Of a stretch of 64,000 bases of DNA, positions 26,202 to 37,490 are shown piece by piece. Origin of the DNA: Rugamonas fusca. Its GTDB lineage: Bacteria > Pseudomonadota > Gammaproteobacteria > Burkholderiales > Burkholderiaceae_D. Positions within the stretch are counted from its first letter, which is position 1; every line of letters begins with the position of its first letter. The notes under the pieces are model-generated. The model ran no database searches, was not told the DNA's origin, and saw only the letters and a list, made by a program, of their open reading frames with translations. The position numbers and the translations under genes are program-made. The stretch spans positions 105,577-169,576 of the forward strand of contig NZ_JACEZS010000014.1 in assembly GCF_014042365.1 (NCBI RefSeq). The letters run 5' to 3'.

Positions 26202-28772
26202 ATGGAAGTCATACGCATCCGCGCGCTGCGCGGCCCCAATCTTTGGAGTCACCACACGGCCGTCGAGGCCATCGTGTCGTGCACGCCCGAAGAGCAGAAT
26301 ATCGAACTGCTGTCCGGTTTCGAAGCGCGCCTGCGCACCCGTTTCCCGGCCCTGAGCGCGCTGCAGCCCACCGGCCACACGGACGCGGTGCCCATGGCCC
26401 ATGTGCTGGAGCTGGCGGCCCTGTGCCTGCAGGCGCAAGCCGGTTGCCCCGTCACCTTCAGCCGCACCACGCCCACGCTGGAAACGGGCATCTTCCAGAC
26501 CGTGGTGGAATACACGGAGGAAGCCGTGGGCAAGCTGGCGCTGGAGCTGGCCGAGAACCTGATCAACGCGGCCGTGGCCGACACCCCGTTCGACCTGACG
26601 GGCGCGCTGGCCGAGCTGCGCGAGCTGGACGAGGACGTGCGCCTGGGCCCCAGCACGGGCGCCATCGTGGCCGCCGCCGTGGCCCGCAACATTCCGTTCC
26701 GCCGCCTGACCGAAGGCAGCATGGTGATGTTCGGCTGGGGCAGCCGCCAGCGCCGCATCCAGGCCGCCGAAATGGATACCACCAGCGCCATCGCCGAATC
26801 GATCGCGCAGGACAAGGAACTGACCAAGAAGCTGCTGCACGCGGCCGGCGTGCCCGTGCCCATCGGCCGCTCCGTGGAGAACGCCGACGACGCCTGGGCC
26901 GCGGCCCAGGAAATCGGCCTGCCGGTGGTGGTCAAGCCCAAGGACGGCAACCAGGGCAAGGGCGTGACGGTCAACGTGATGACCCGCGAGCAGCTGACCA
27001 AGGCTTACCACACGGCGCGCGAGTTCCGCGACGACATCATGGTCGAGCGCTTCCTGCCCGGTAACGACTTCCGCCTGCTCGTCATCGGCGACAAGCTGGT
27101 GGCCGCCGCCCGCCGCGACCCGCCCCAGGTGGTGGGTGACGGCGTGCACACGGTGCGCGAGCTGGTGCAGCAGGTGAACGCCGACCCGCGCCGCGGCAGC
27201 GGCCATTCGACCTCGCTCACCAAGATCAAGTTCGACGACATCGCGCTGGCCCGCCTGGCGCTGCAGGACCTGGAAGCCGACTCGATTCCGCCCAAGGGCC
27301 AGCGCGTCATCCTGCGCAACAATGCCAACCTGTCCACCGGCGGCACCGCCACCGACGTGACCGACGACGTGCATCCGGAAGTGGCGGCGCGCGCGGTGGA
27401 AGCGGCGCAGATGATCGGCCTCGATATCTGCGGCGTGGACGTGGTGTGCGACAGCGTGCTGCAACCGATCGAGGACCAGCGCGGCGGCGTGGTGGAAGTG
27501 AACGCGGCGCCGGGCCTGCGCATGCACCTGTCGCCGTCGTATGGCAAGGGCCGCGCCGTGGGCGAAGCCATCGTCAACAGCATGTTCCCGGAAGGCGAGG
27601 ATGGCCGCATTCCCGTGGTGGCCGTCACCGGCACCAACGGCAAGACCACCACCGTGCGCCTGATCGCCCACCTGCTGACGGCCTCCGGCCTGCGCACCGG
27701 CATGACCAACACGGACGGCGTCTACATCGAAGGCCGTCGCACCGACAGCGGCGACTGCAGCGGCCCGCGCAGCGCGCGCAACGTGCTGCTGCACCCGGAC
27801 GTGGACGCGGCCGTGTTCGAGACGGCCCGCGGCGGCGTGCTGCGCGAAGGCCTGGCCTTCGACCGTTGCCAGGTGGCCGTGGTGACCAACATCGGCACCG
27901 GCGATCACCTGGGCCTGAACTACATCACCACGGTGGAAGACCTGGCCGTGCTCAAGCGCGTGATCGTGCAGAACGTGGCCGAAAGCGGCTTCGCCGTGCT
28001 CAACGCGATGGACCCCATCGTGGCCGGCATGGCCGCCAACTGCCGCGGCAAGGTGATCTTCTTCGGCGCCGAGCGTGGCCATCCCGTGATCGCCACCCAC
28101 GTGGCGCAGGGCCGGCGCACCATCTACGTGGAGAACGGCCACCTGGTGGCCGTCGAGGGCAAGCAGATGCACCAGGTGGACCTGACCCAGGTGCCTATCA
28201 CCCGCAACGGCGCCATCGGCTTCCAGGTCGAGAACGTGATGGCGGCCGTGGCCGCCGCGTGGGGCGTGGGCATCAGCTGGGACGCCATCCGCCTGGGCCT
28301 GAAGACCTTCGCCAACGACACCGACAACGCGCCCGGCCGCTTCAACGTGTTCGACTACAAGGGCGCCACCCTGATCGCCGACTACGGCCACAATCCGGAC
28401 GCCATCCTGGCCCTGGTGCAGGCCGTGGAAACCATGCCGGCCAAGCGCCGCTCGGTGGTGATCTCGGGTGCCGGCGACCGCCGCGACCAGGACATCACGC
28501 AGCAGACGGAAATCCTGGGCCGCGCCTTCGACGACGTGGTGCTGTACCAGGACCAGTGCCAGCGCGGCCGGGTCGATGGCGAAGTGGTGGCCTTGCTGCG
28601 CGCGGGCCTGGATGGCGCCCCGCGCACCAGCCACATCGCCGAGATCACGGGCGAGTTCCTGGCCATCGACACGGCGCTGGCGCGCCTGCAGGAGGGCGAT
28701 TTGTGCCTGATCCTGGTCGACCAGGTGGAGGCATCGCTGGCCCACATCGCCAAGCGCATCGCGGAAGGCTGA
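26202..28772 (+). CDS. cphA: cyanophycin synthetase
   Basis: An 856-residue CphA that builds the Asp-Arg reserve polymer without a ribosome. The ATP-grasp domain (KPKDGNQGKGVTVNVM, VEVNAAPGLRMHLSPS) adds Asp. The Mur-ligase-like domain (VTGTNGKTTTVRLIAHLL, TNTDGVYIEGR, ETARGGVLREGLAFDRC, GDRRDQD) adds Arg. All key motifs are present and the length is usual. ATG 26202 starts MEVIRIRALRGPNLW, the family N-terminus. A strong terminator follows. No cyanophycinase gene is in the window. Confidence 0.95.
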   Translation: MEVIRIRALRGPNLWSHHTAVEAIVSCTPEEQNIELLSGFEARLRTRFPALSALQPTGHTDAVPMAHVLELAALCLQAQAGCPVTFSRTTPTLETGIFQTVVEYTEEAVGKLALELAENLINAAVADTPFDLTGALAELRELDEDVRLGPSTGAIVAAAVARNIPFRRLTEGSMVMFGWGSRQRRIQAAEMDTTSAIAESIAQDKELTKKLLHAAGVPVPIGRSVENADDAWAAAQEIGLPVVVKPKDGNQGKGVTVNVMTREQLTKAYHTAREFRDDIMVERFLPGNDFRLLVIGDKLVAAARRDPPQVVGDGVHTVRELVQQVNADPRRGSGHSTSLTKIKFDDIALARLALQDLEADSIPPKGQRVILRNNANLSTGGTATDVTDDVHPEVAARAVEAAQMIGLDICGVDVVCDSVLQPIEDQRGGVVEVNAAPGLRMHLSPSYGKGRAVGEAIVNSMFPEGEDGRIPVVAVTGTNGKTTTVRLIAHLLTASGLRTGMTNTDGVYIEGRRTDSGDCSGPRSARNVLLHPDVDAAVFETARGGVLREGLAFDRCQVAVVTNIGTGDHLGLNYITTVEDLAVLKRVIVQNVAESGFAVLNAMDPIVAGMAANCRGKVIFFGAERGHPVIATHVAQGRRTIYVENGHLVAVEGKQMHQVDLTQVPITRNGAIGFQVENVMAAVAAAWGVGISWDAIRLGLKTFANDTDNAPGRFNVFDYKGATLIADYGHNPDAILALVQAVETMPAKRRSVVISGAGDRRDQDITQQTEILGRAFDDVVLYQDQCQRGRVDGEVVALLRAGLDGAPRTSHIAEITGEFLAIDTALARLQEGDLCLILVDQVEASLAHIAKRIAEG

Positions 28773-28802
28773 CCAGCGCTGATCTGACCAGCGCTGGTCG
28801 CG

Positions 28803-28849
28803 ACGGCCGCTGCGCACCGGAATTTCCGGTGCGCAGCGGCCGTTTTTTT
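28803..28849 (+). terminator. strong intrinsic terminator after cphA
   Basis: A near-perfect 19-base stem (ACGGCCGCTGCGCACCGGA and its complement) closes on a few bases and is followed by seven T residues. The stop codon of cphA lies about 30 bases upstream. A direct repeat GACCAGCGCT occurs twice just before the stem. Confidence 0.92.
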
Positions 28850-29310
28850 ATATACGGTCTATTCTTTTTGAGTGAATTTGTTGTTCCGTTATTTTACGTT
28901 TCCCGGCAGTGTCATTTACTTTCAATTAGCTATTTTATTCTGTTTGAGGTGGCAATTTGGAAGGTATTGTGGGGCCGCTGTTTTATTGCGACCGAGGTCA
29001 GTCGCCGCTTGCTGGAAGCGAGTGGTGGTGCGGGTTTTGGCGTGTTTTTATGTCGGGCTTAATGCGGGAAAATAATGACATTCACTTGCAGAATAAATCT
29101 CACTGATTCTCACCTTCGACACGCATGTAATCAAAAGAGTCAACACATATTTTATTTTTGACGTGCATTAATTCTATTGCTTATGGCATTATATTTTGGC
29201 GGACGCGGAAAAATATAATCCCATCCGGCTATTGATGCGAGTGGCAATTTGTTTGTTAGCCATATATCGGGTATTCCCTAGTATGCAACCGAACGAACGA
29301 GGAGCGAGCA
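28850..29310. other. AT-rich gap before the tail-collar gene
   Basis: About 460 bases that are markedly AT-rich compared with both neighbours. No gene is supported. A promoter-like pair occurs at 29158-29186 (TTGACG, 17 bases, TTATGG), with further TATA-like sequence immediately after. It points towards the tail-collar-like gene, which has GAGGAGCGAG before its ATG. The composition break suggests an insertion boundary. Confidence 0.5.
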
Positions 29311-29964
29311 ATGGATCCATTTATTGGGCAGATCATCCTGTGGCCGGGCCTGTGGGTGCCGGAGGGTTGGGCGCTGTGCGATGGCACGGTGCTCAACATT
29401 TCCGACTACCAGGCCCTGTTTTCCCTGATCGGTAACACCTATGGCGGCGACGGGCGCAGCAACTTTGCCTTGCCGGACCTGCGCTCCAAGGTGCCGGTGG
29501 GGACCACGGCCATGAACGCCGTGGGCCAGAAGGCGGGCGCCACCACCGCCAGCGTGACAGCCGTGGGGAGCGGCAGCGTCACCATCGGCGTGAACAACCT
29601 GCCCAGCCACACCCACTCGGCCACGTTCACGCCCGGCGGCGGCACGTCGTCGGTCAGCATCGCCATTCCGGCCGACAGCAGCGGCGAGACGGATAACGTG
29701 CCCGGCGCGGGACTGGTGCTGGGCAAAGCCGTGACCGGCACCGCCACCACCAAGATCTACAGTTCCAACGCGGCCAACACCACGCTCAAGCCTTTTTCCG
29801 TCAATGTGCCGGCCGGCGGCGGCACCGTGGCCAACGCCAGCACGGGGGGCGGGGCGGCGCTGCCCATCAGCGTCAGCGTGCCGGTGTCGGTCAGCACCTT
29901 GCAGCCTTCGCTGACGCTCAATTACATCATCGCCACCAACGGGATCTATCCAACCCGTCCGTAA
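29311..29964 (+). CDS. phage tail collar / microcystin-dependent-like protein
   Basis: A 217-residue protein beginning [29 protein letters not shown], which is the tail-collar domain, followed by [21 protein letters not shown] and [10 protein letters not shown]. The C-terminal half is Gly, Thr and Val rich and ends [16 protein letters not shown]. Such proteins occur singly or in small groups in many free-living bacteria outside prophages; their role is poorly known. No phage genes surround it. It lies 154 bases upstream of the giant repeat protein. Confidence 0.88.
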   Translation: MDPFIGQIILWPGLWVPEGWALCDGTVLNISDYQALFSLIGNTYGGDGRSNFALPDLRSKVPVGTTAMNAVGQKAGATTASVTAVGSGSVTIGVNNLPSHTHSATFTPGGGTSSVSIAIPADSSGETDNVPGAGLVLGKAVTGTATTKIYSSNAANTTLKPFSVNVPAGGGTVANASTGGGAALPISVSVPVSVSTLQPSLTLNYIIATNGIYPTRP

Positions 29965-30118
29965 GCGGCCCTGGCCTGGTGGCGTGCGGCGCAGGCCCGG
30001 CCGCGCCCCCACCGGCGCCTTGCCGTATTCATGCCGGATCGACGGCGCGTCCAGGCAGGGCGGACGCACAACCTGGGGCATGCCAGCGTCATCCGGCTCA
30101 CCTACACAGGAAGAAGCC

Positions 30119-33100
30119 ATGTATCTTTCGCCAGAATTCGCCGTTCCTTCCCGCGCGCGCGGCGGCCACGCGCGTCATGAAGTCGCGTTTGTCGACAGCG
30201 CGCTCGACGACTTGACCACGCTGCTGGCCGGGCTCGCGCCCGGCCTTGAGGTGCGGCTGCTCGATCCGGCCCGCGATGGCCTGAGCCAGATGGCGGCGGC
30301 GCTGGCGGGACGGGGCGGCCTCGCGGCCGTGCACGTGCTCACGCACGCCTCGCCCGGTGCGCTGGCGCTGGGCACGTTGACGCTGGACGCGGCCCAGGCG
30401 CGGGTGCGTGCCGACGAGCTGGCGCGCATCGGCCAGGCGCTCGAACCGGGCGCCGACTTGCTGCTGTATGGCTGCCGGGCCGGTGCCGGCGCGCGCGGGG
30501 CGGCGCTGCTGGACGCGCTGGCGCTGGCCACCGGCGCCAACGTGGCCGCGTCGGACAGCCCGACGGGCGCCGCCGCGTTGGGCGGCGACTGGCGGCTGGA
30601 GGTGCGCCGCGGGCCGGTCGCAACGCCGTCCCTGGGCGCGGCCGGCGCGCTGGCGCCTTATGCGGGACTGCTATCGAGCTCGCTGTTCGACTTCACGTCC
30701 AACGTGTTCCCGGCCGCCGGACCAGGCGCGGGCGCGGCGAGCGGCGGGCAGACCGTTGGCAGCGATACCTTGACGCTGACGCCGAACGGGACGGCGCCGC
30801 TGGTCTGGGTAGCGGACCCGGTGGACTTGTATGGCGGCAGCTACACCAACTTCGCGGGTAATGTCTATGGGATGAGCTTTAGCGACGGCGACACCACCAC
30901 CGTCACTTTTTCCATCGACAGCGGCAAGGTGTTCGACCTGACCGGATTCAGCATCCTGGACCTGAACGGCGATGGCTCGACGCCCACGCCGATGCGCCTG
31001 ACCACCAGCAAGGGCCATGTGGACTTCTCGTTCGTGAGCAGCAATTCGCTGGCCGTCGCGTCCACGTTCTCCGACGCGATACTGGACGGCGTATCGTCCG
31101 TCACCCTGAGCCTGCAGTCGCACGCCAGCTTCGTCGTGGCGCTCGATAACATCAGTCTCGCCAATATCATGCTGCCCAACACGGCGCCCACCTTCGTCGG
31201 CGCCACCACCACGCTGGCGGTGACGCAGAACGACAGCGCCACCAGCATCACGGGCCTGCTGCAGGTGAGCGACACGGACGGCAGCCAGACCCTGACGTGG
31301 AGCCAGAGCGGGGCGCCCAGCCACGGCGCGTTGAGCTTTTCCGGCGCCACGGCCAGCAGCGGCAGCAGCACCATCACCAGCGGCGGTGCCATCACCTACA
31401 CGCCCACGGCCGGCTACGCGGGCACGGACAGCTTCACCGTGCAGGTGTCGGACGGCACGGCCACGGCCACCCGCACCATCAGCGTCAGCGTCAACCCCGG
31501 CACGCCCGGCGCGCCCGACCTGGCCAGCGCCAGCGACACGGGCAGCAGCAGCACGGACAATGTGCTCACCGGCGGCAGCGTCAGCTTCAGCGGCACCAGC
31601 CCGGCCGGCGACAGCGCCAGCACGGTGCGCGTATTCCTCGACAAGAACGGCAACCACAGCTACGACGCCGGCACCGATCCCACGGCCACGGCCACCGTCA
31701 GCGGCGGCAGCTGGACCGTGTCCGGCCTGAGCACGAGCGGCGTAAGCGATGGCACCTACGACGTCTATGCCCAGCTCACCTCGGCCACGGGCGGCCTGAC
31801 GGGCACCGCCAGCAGCGCCCTGAGCGTGACGCTCGATCACACGGCGCCGACCCAGACCGTGAGCGCCATCGCGCTGTCGGCCGACACGGGCAGCAGCCCC
31901 AGCGACCTGATCACCCGGACGGCCGCGCAGACCGTCAGCGCCACGCTGAGCGCCGCGCTGGGCGGCACGGACGTGCTGTATGGCTCGACCGACAATGGCG
32001 GCACGTGGACCGACATCACGTCCATGGTCAGCGGCACGGTCGTCACCTGGAGCGGCGTCACGCTGGCCGGCAGCAGCGCCCTGAAGTTCAAGGTGACCGA
32101 CCTGGCCGGCAACGACGGCACGGTGGCCAGCCAGGCCTATGTGCTCGACACGACGGCGCCCACCGTCACGGTCGGCTTGACTGACGCCGCCCTCAAGATC
32201 GGCGACACGTCCGTCGTCACGTTCACCTTCTCGGAAGCCGTGACCGGCTTCACCACGGCCGACATCACGGCCGCCAACGGCACCGTGAGCGGCCTGGCGA
32301 CGTCCGACGGCGGCACCACCTGGAGCGCCACCTTCACGCCTGCGGCCAGCACCGCCGACGCCACCAACATCATCACGGTCGACCAGACTGGCGTGAGCGA
32401 CCTGGCCGGCAACGCCGGCAGCGGCACCAGCGACAGCGCCAACTACACGGTCGACACGGTGCGCCCCACCGCCACGCTGGCCGTGGCCGACGCGGCGCTC
32501 AAGGCCGGCCAGACGTCGCTGTTGACGATCACGTTCTCGGAGGCCGTGACCGGCTTCACGGCGGCCGACCTGACCGTGGCCAACGGCACCGTCAGCGGCC
32601 TGGCGTCGTCCGACGGCGGCATCACGTGGACGGCGACCCTGACGCCGGCGGCCAGCGTGACGGCCGCCACCAACGTCGTCACGCTGGACAACACGGGCGT
32701 GGCCGACCTGGCCGGCAACGCCGGCAGCGGCAGCACCGACTCCAACAACTACGCGATCGACACGGCCCGGCCTTCCTCCACCATCACGCTGGCCGACAGC
32801 GCGCTGGCCGTGGGCGAAACGTCGCTGGTCACCATCACGTTCTCGGAGGCGGTGACGGGATTGACCAACGCCGCGCTGACGGTGTCCAACGGTATCCTGA
32901 GCGCCGTCAGTTCCAGCGATGGCGGCACCACGTGGACCGCCACTTTCACGCCCACGGCCAGCCTGGATGCGGCCAGCAACGTCATCACGCTCGATAACTC
33001 GGCCGTGACCGACGGGGCCGGTAACGCGGGCAGCGGCAGCACCAGTTCCGGCAACTACGTGATCGACAGCACCCCGCCCACGGCCACCATCGTGGTGGCC

Positions 33101-36100
33101 AACACCGACCTGCATGCCAGCGGCACGTCGCTGGTGACGGTCACGTTCTCGGAAGCGGTGACGGGTTTCACGACGGCCGACCTGACGGTGGCCAATGGCG
33201 TCGTCAGCGGCCTCAGTTCGTCGGACGGCGGCGTCACCTGGACCACCACCCTGACGCCGACCCTGGGCGTGCTGGACGCCACCAACCTCATCACGCTCGA
33301 TAACACGGGCGTGCGCGACATCGCCGGCAACGCCGGCAGCGGCAGTACCGATTCCAACAACTACGCCGTCAGCACCCTGGTACCGACGGCCACCATCGCG
33401 CTCAGCGATACGGCGCTCAAGATCGGCGACACGGCCACCGTCACCATCACGTTCTCGGAAGCGGTGACGGGCTTCACCAATGCCGACCTGACGGTGGACA
33501 ACGGCACGCTGACGGCTGTCGCATCGTCCGACGGCGGCGTCACCTGGACCGCCACCTTCACCCCGGCGGCGGCCACCACGGACGCCAGCAACGTGATCCG
33601 GCTCGACAACACGGGGGTGGTCAACGGCGACGCCGTGGCAGGCGTGGGGCACACGGATTCGGCCAACTACACGGTTGACACGGTGCGCCCCACTGCCACC
33701 GTGGCGCTGTCGGACAGCGCGCTGCTGGCCGGTGAGACGTCGGTGGTGACGCTCACGTTCTCGGAAGCGGTGACGGGCCTGACGACGGCCGACCTGAGCG
33801 CGCCCAACGGCACGCTGAGCGGCCTCGCATCCACCGACGGCGGCGTGACCTGGACCGCGACCCTGACGCCCACGGCCGATATGGCGGACGCCAGCAACAC
33901 GCTCACGCTGGACCTGTCAGGGGTGGCCGACCTGGCCGGCAACGCCGGCGCCGGCGCGGCCAACTCCGGCAACTACACGGTCAGCACGGTGCGCCCCACG
34001 GCCACCATCGCCGTGGCCACCACCACGCTGGGCGTGGGCGCCACCAGCGTGGTCACCATCACCTTCTCGGAGGCGGTGACGGGCTTTGACAACCACGACC
34101 TGACGGTGGGCCACGGCACGCTGAGCGCCGTCGCCTCCACCGATGGCGGCGTCACCTGGACCGCCACCCTGACGCCCGACAGCGCCGTGAACGCGGCCGG
34201 CAATGTGATCACGCTCAATGGCGCTGGCGTGCACAACGCGGCCGGCAACGCCGCCAGCGGCACCATCTCGTCCAACGCCTACACGGTCAGCACCGCGCCC
34301 GAGACGCCGTCCCAGCCCACCACCGTCGATGGCGTGCCGCTGACGACGGTCACCATCACCGATCCGGCCACCGGCCTGACCAACCACCAGGTGACGGTGC
34401 CCGTGGTGGTGCCGACCCGGCCCGACGATCCGTCCTCGCCCAATCCGGGCCTGGCCGACATCCCGCTCGGCGTCACACCGACCGACGGCCATGGCACCGC
34501 GCTGACCGTCAGCCTGCCCACCGGCACGGGCCTGGAGGCCAGCGGCCCCACCAGCTTGCTGACCAACAGCCAGGCGCTGCAGGACCTGATCCTGCGCATC
34601 GACCAGAAGACTGCCGACGGCTCCACCGTGCAGCACGACATGACAGGCCAGGGCACCGCCTTCCTGCACGAGCTGGCCGGCAGCGTGCTGCTGCAGACCC
34701 AGACCCTGGCGCCCACCGCGGCCACCGGCGCCGGTCCGCAGACCATCCACATCAGCGGCAGTTCCACCACTCCGGCGCCGGGCCAGCCGGCCAACGCCAC
34801 GGCCATTGGCCTGGTGATCGACGCCAGCCAGCTGCCGGGCGGTTCCACCATCGATTTGAACAACGTGGACTTCGCGGCCGTGGTGGGCGCGGCCACGCTG
34901 CGCGGCGGCGATGGCCGCAACTTCGTGGTCGGCGACGACGCGTCGCAAAACATCCTGCTGGGCGCCGACGACGATGTGCTGTACGGCGGGGGTGGCAACG
35001 ATGTCGTGGGCAGCGCCGGCGGCAACGATTACCTCGACGGCGGCAGCGGCGACGACACGGTGGCCGGCGGCATCGGCAACGACACGCTGGTGGGCGGCAC
35101 CGGCAACGACGTGTTGCAGGGCGGGCGCAGCGACCAGGGCGCATGGCAGTTCTACCTGGGCGGCGATGGTAGCGTGTCGGCCCGCCACCAGATGGCCGTG
35201 TTCGCGCCGGGCCAGACGGAAACGCTGGCCCGGGCCGACTTGAACGGCGCCAGCGCCGGCCTGGCGTTCCTGGGCGGCGCGCGGGAACAACTGACCGAGC
35301 TGGCCTTGCTGTACCAGACGGCCCTGGGCCGCGCGCCGGACTTGGGCGCGTTGAACGCGTGGCTCAGCAGCGGCAACACGCTGGACGGCGAAGCCCGGTT
35401 CCTGATGAACTCATCGGAATGGCTGGCCGCCGGGCACGGCCAGCTCAGCGACAGCGCGCTGGTGACCACCTTGTTCCAGCAGGCGCTGGGCCGCGATCCG
35501 ACGGCGGCCGGCCTGGCCTACTGGACGGGCCGGCTGGCCGGCACGGACGGCGCCCAGGCCGAGAGCCGCGCGCAGCTGCTGGCCGACATCGCGCTCAGCG
35601 CCGAACACCGGGCGCTGGCAAGCAGCGGCCCCGGCCTGCTGATCGGCAGCGGGACGGTGAGCCAGGAGCAGGGCTGGATCGCCGGCAGCGGCGATGACCG
35701 GCTCGATGGCGGCGCCGGCAGCGACCTGCTGGTGGGCGGTGATGGCACCGACACGGTGGTCTATGGCGGCGCCTTGAGCGGCTACCAATTCCTGCTGGCG
35801 GCCGACGGCACGGTCAAGGTGGCCGACAAGGCCAGCGCGGATGTGGACACCATCAGCGGCATCGAACTGGGCGCCTTCAGCGACGGCACGGTGGACCTGC
35901 ACTTCACGCAGGCTGCCACGGCCAACCTGAAGACGGTGGGCTTGCTGTATGAGGCGGTACTGGACCGGGCCGGCCGGGTGGCCGGGGTCACCTGGTGGAC
36001 CGACCAGCACTTGAGCGCGGCCCAGTTGGCGCAAGGCTTCGCCGGCACCGCCGAGTTCAAGGCCCGCTACGACGGCATGGACGATGCGGCCTTCGTCCAC

Positions 36101-36265
36101 GCGCTGTACACCAACAGCGGGCTGGCCGACAGCGCCGCCGGCGGCGGCGCGCAGTGGACGGCGTTCCTGGCCAGCCACACGCGCGCCGAACTGGTGGGCG
36201 CCTGGGTGGCGCAGCAGGACGTGGTCAACGCGCAGTTTGGCACGCAGGGCTTGTGGGTGGTGTGA
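30119..36265 (+). CDS. giant RTX-type secreted protein with DUF4347, Ig-like repeats and DUF4214
   Basis: A 2048-residue protein without a signal peptide. A DUF4347 domain covers about residues 20-182 ([26 protein letters not shown]). Next come a beta-rich domain to about 355, a cadherin-like module ([22 protein letters not shown]), Ig-like modules to about 675, and seven near-identical 102-residue repeats to about 1390. RTX calcium nonapeptides follow near 1595-1670 ([22 protein letters not shown]), then DUF4214 regions ([19 protein letters not shown]) and a second RTX patch. This is the build of type I-secreted adhesins or surface proteins. No type I transporter is nearby. ATG 30119 follows AGGAAG. 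Confidence 0.85.
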   Translation: MYLSPEFAVPSRARGGHARHEVAFVDSALDDLTTLLAGLAPGLEVRLLDPARDGLSQMAAALAGRGGLAAVHVLTHASPGALALGTLTLDAAQARVRADELARIGQALEPGADLLLYGCRAGAGARGAALLDALALATGANVAASDSPTGAAALGGDWRLEVRRGPVATPSLGAAGALAPYAGLLSSSLFDFTSNVFPAAGPGAGAASGGQTVGSDTLTLTPNGTAPLVWVADPVDLYGGSYTNFAGNVYGMSFSDGDTTTVTFSIDSGKVFDLTGFSILDLNGDGSTPTPMRLTTSKGHVDFSFVSSNSLAVASTFSDAILDGVSSVTLSLQSHASFVVALDNISLANIMLPNTAPTFVGATTTLAVTQNDSATSITGLLQVSDTDGSQTLTWSQSGAPSHGALSFSGATASSGSSTITSGGAITYTPTAGYAGTDSFTVQVSDGTATATRTISVSVNPGTPGAPDLASASDTGSSSTDNVLTGGSVSFSGTSPAGDSASTVRVFLDKNGNHSYDAGTDPTATATVSGGSWTVSGLSTSGVSDGTYDVYAQLTSATGGLTGTASSALSVTLDHTAPTQTVSAIALSADTGSSPSDLITRTAAQTVSATLSAALGGTDVLYGSTDNGGTWTDITSMVSGTVVTWSGVTLAGSSALKFKVTDLAGNDGTVASQAYVLDTTAPTVTVGLTDAALKIGDTSVVTFTFSEAVTGFTTADITAANGTVSGLATSDGGTTWSATFTPAASTADATNIITVDQTGVSDLAGNAGSGTSDSANYTVDTVRPTATLAVADAALKAGQTSLLTITFSEAVTGFTAADLTVANGTVSGLASSDGGITWTATLTPAASVTAATNVVTLDNTGVADLAGNAGSGSTDSNNYAIDTARPSSTITLADSALAVGETSLVTITFSEAVTGLTNAALTVSNGILSAVSSSDGGTTWTATFTPTASLDAASNVITLDNSAVTDGAGNAGSGSTSSGNYVIDSTPPTATIVVANTDLHASGTSLVTVTFSEAVTGFTTADLTVANGVVSGLSSSDGGVTWTTTLTPTLGVLDATNLITLDNTGVRDIAGNAGSGSTDSNNYAVSTLVPTATIALSDTALKIGDTATVTITFSEAVTGFTNADLTVDNGTLTAVASSDGGVTWTATFTPAAATTDASNVIRLDNTGVVNGDAVAGVGHTDSANYTVDTVRPTATVALSDSALLAGETSVVTLTFSEAVTGLTTADLSAPNGTLSGLASTDGGVTWTATLTPTADMADASNTLTLDLSGVADLAGNAGAGAANSGNYTVSTVRPTATIAVATTTLGVGATSVVTITFSEAVTGFDNHDLTVGHGTLSAVASTDGGVTWTATLTPDSAVNAAGNVITLNGAGVHNAAGNAASGTISSNAYTVSTAPETPSQPTTVDGVPLTTVTITDPATGLTNHQVTVPVVVPTRPDDPSSPNPGLADIPLGVTPTDGHGTALTVSLPTGTGLEASGPTSLLTNSQALQDLILRIDQKTADGSTVQHDMTGQGTAFLHELAGSVLLQTQTLAPTAATGAGPQTIHISGSSTTPAPGQPANATAIGLVIDASQLPGGSTIDLNNVDFAAVVGAATLRGGDGRNFVVGDDASQNILLGADDDVLYGGGGNDVVGSAGGNDYLDGGSGDDTVAGGIGNDTLVGGTGNDVLQGGRSDQGAWQFYLGGDGSVSARHQMAVFAPGQTETLARADLNGASAGLAFLGGAREQLTELALLYQTALGRAPDLGALNAWLSSGNTLDGEARFLMNSSEWLAAGHGQLSDSALVTTLFQQALGRDPTAAGLAYWTGRLAGTDGAQAESRAQLLADIALSAEHRALASSGPGLLIGSGTVSQEQGWIAGSGDDRLDGGAGSDLLVGGDGTDTVVYGGALSGYQFLLAADGTVKVADKASADVDTISGIELGAFSDGTVDLHFTQAATANLKTVGLLYEAVLDRAGRVAGVTWWTDQHLSAAQLAQGFAGTAEFKARYDGMDDAAFVHALYTNSGLADSAAGGGAQWTAFLASHTRAELVGAWVAQQDVVNAQFGTQGLWVV
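32153..34291 (+). repeat. seven tandem 306-bp in-frame repeats
   Basis: Each unit encodes about 102 residues with [10 protein letters not shown] or [23 protein letters not shown] and DLAGNAGSG. Six units are 306 bases and the last is 303. The units form one Ig-like domain each inside the giant protein. The unit boundaries begin at the TAP/RPT residue triplets. Confidence 0.9.
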
Positions 36266-36340
36266 ACGGGGCGGGGCGGGCGCGGAACTGGACTACAATC
36301 GAACTTCACACCGATTGCTGCCAGCCGCGCGGAGGACCAA

Positions 36341-37450
36341 GTGAACCGAACCCCCACCCGTCATTCCCATCCTTCCATGCCGGGCCAGGTGGTGCTGGTG
36401 CTGCAGGGCGGCGGCGCGCTGGGCGCCTATCAGCTGGGCGTGTACCAGGCCATGCACGAGGCGGGCGTGGAGCCGGACTGGGTGATCGGCACTTCGATCG
36501 GCGCCGTCAACGCCGCCATCATCGCCGGCAATCCACCGCACCACCGGCTCGACCGGCTGCGCCAGTTCTGGGGGCAGATGGAGCAGAACGCGCTGGGATT
36601 CTCGGCCATGCCGCGCGCCTGGGCCAACCTGGTGACGATGGGGCAGGGCATCCCGGCCTTCTTCGAACCGAACCTGGCAGCGTGGTGGGGGCCGGAAATA
36701 CGCCTGGGCGTTGAGCAGGCGGCCTACTACCGCACGGCGCCGCTGCGCACCACGCTCGATACGCTGGTCGATTTCGATTACCTCAATGGCGGTCATGCGC
36801 GGCTGACGGTGGGCGCCGTCAACGCCCGTACCGGCGCCATGCGCTATTTCGACACCCGCAGGGAACGGCTGGACGCGTCGCACGTGATGGCCTCGGGCGC
36901 CATCCCGCCCGCGTTTCCGGCCGTGCGCATCGCCGGCGAGCCGTACTGGGATGGCGGCATCTATTCCAACACGCCCATCGAGGCGGTGCTGGACGACGAG
37001 CCGCGCCGCAGTTCCGTGATCTTTTCCGTACAGGTGTGGAATCCGGACGGCAGCGAACCGCAAAGCGTGCTGGAGGTGCTCGACAAGCACAAGGAGATCC
37101 AGTACGCCAGCCGGGCCGGCAACGTGGAGCAGCAGCGCAAGCTGCACCGGCTGCGCCACGTGATCCGCCAGTTGACGCTGCACCTGTCGGACGAGGCGGC
37201 CGGCTCGCCCGAAGTGCGCGAGCTGGCCGCCTGGGGCTGCGGCACCACCATGCACATCGTCTCGCTCAAGGCGCCCCGGCTGGGCGGCGAGGACCACACC
37301 AAGGACATCGACTTCAGCGCCCAGGGCATACGCCAGCGCTGGCAGGCCGGCTACGACGACACCCAGCGCTTCATCGCGCTCAAGCCGTGGGAGCGGGAAG
37401 TGGACCCGATCGAGGGCGTGGCCATCCACGAGCTGCCGCCGGCGCCCTAG
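36341..37450 (+). CDS. patatin-like phospholipase
   Basis: A 369-residue patatin-family lipase. It has the oxyanion loop LQGGGALGAYQLG, the nucleophile elbow GTSIGAVNAA and the catalytic Asp in DGGIYSNTPIEAV, giving a complete Ser-Asp dyad. After about residue 240 a C-terminal domain follows (HKEIQYASRAGNVEQQRKLHRLR), of the type seen with DUF3734-bearing patatins. GTG 36341 is taken as the start because GGAGG lies five bases before it. There is no signal peptide, so action at the cytoplasmic membrane or on storage granules is plausible. Confidence 0.9.
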   Translation: MNRTPTRHSHPSMPGQVVLVLQGGGALGAYQLGVYQAMHEAGVEPDWVIGTSIGAVNAAIIAGNPPHHRLDRLRQFWGQMEQNALGFSAMPRAWANLVTMGQGIPAFFEPNLAAWWGPEIRLGVEQAAYYRTAPLRTTLDTLVDFDYLNGGHARLTVGAVNARTGAMRYFDTRRERLDASHVMASGAIPPAFPAVRIAGEPYWDGGIYSNTPIEAVLDDEPRRSSVIFSVQVWNPDGSEPQSVLEVLDKHKEIQYASRAGNVEQQRKLHRLRHVIRQLTLHLSDEAAGSPEVRELAAWGCGTTMHIVSLKAPRLGGEDHTKDIDFSAQGIRQRWQAGYDDTQRFIALKPWEREVDPIEGVAIHELPPAP

Positions 37451-37490
37451 CCGCGACCGCGTGGCTTGATTCCCGCGTCGGCCCGCGCCG

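Noticed and set aside
28872..29075. small membrane protein in the AT-rich gap
   Set aside because: There is no ribosome-binding site, and the Cys/Phe-rich sequence looks like chance translation of AT-rich DNA.
29311..29964. prophage
   Set aside because: Only one tail-collar-like gene is present, with no integrase, terminase, capsid or lysis genes nearby.
32137..34275. series of 101-codon open frames on the minus strand
   Set aside because: They are antisense images of the tandem repeats of the giant protein, repeating every 306 bases. No ribosome sites or protein features support them.
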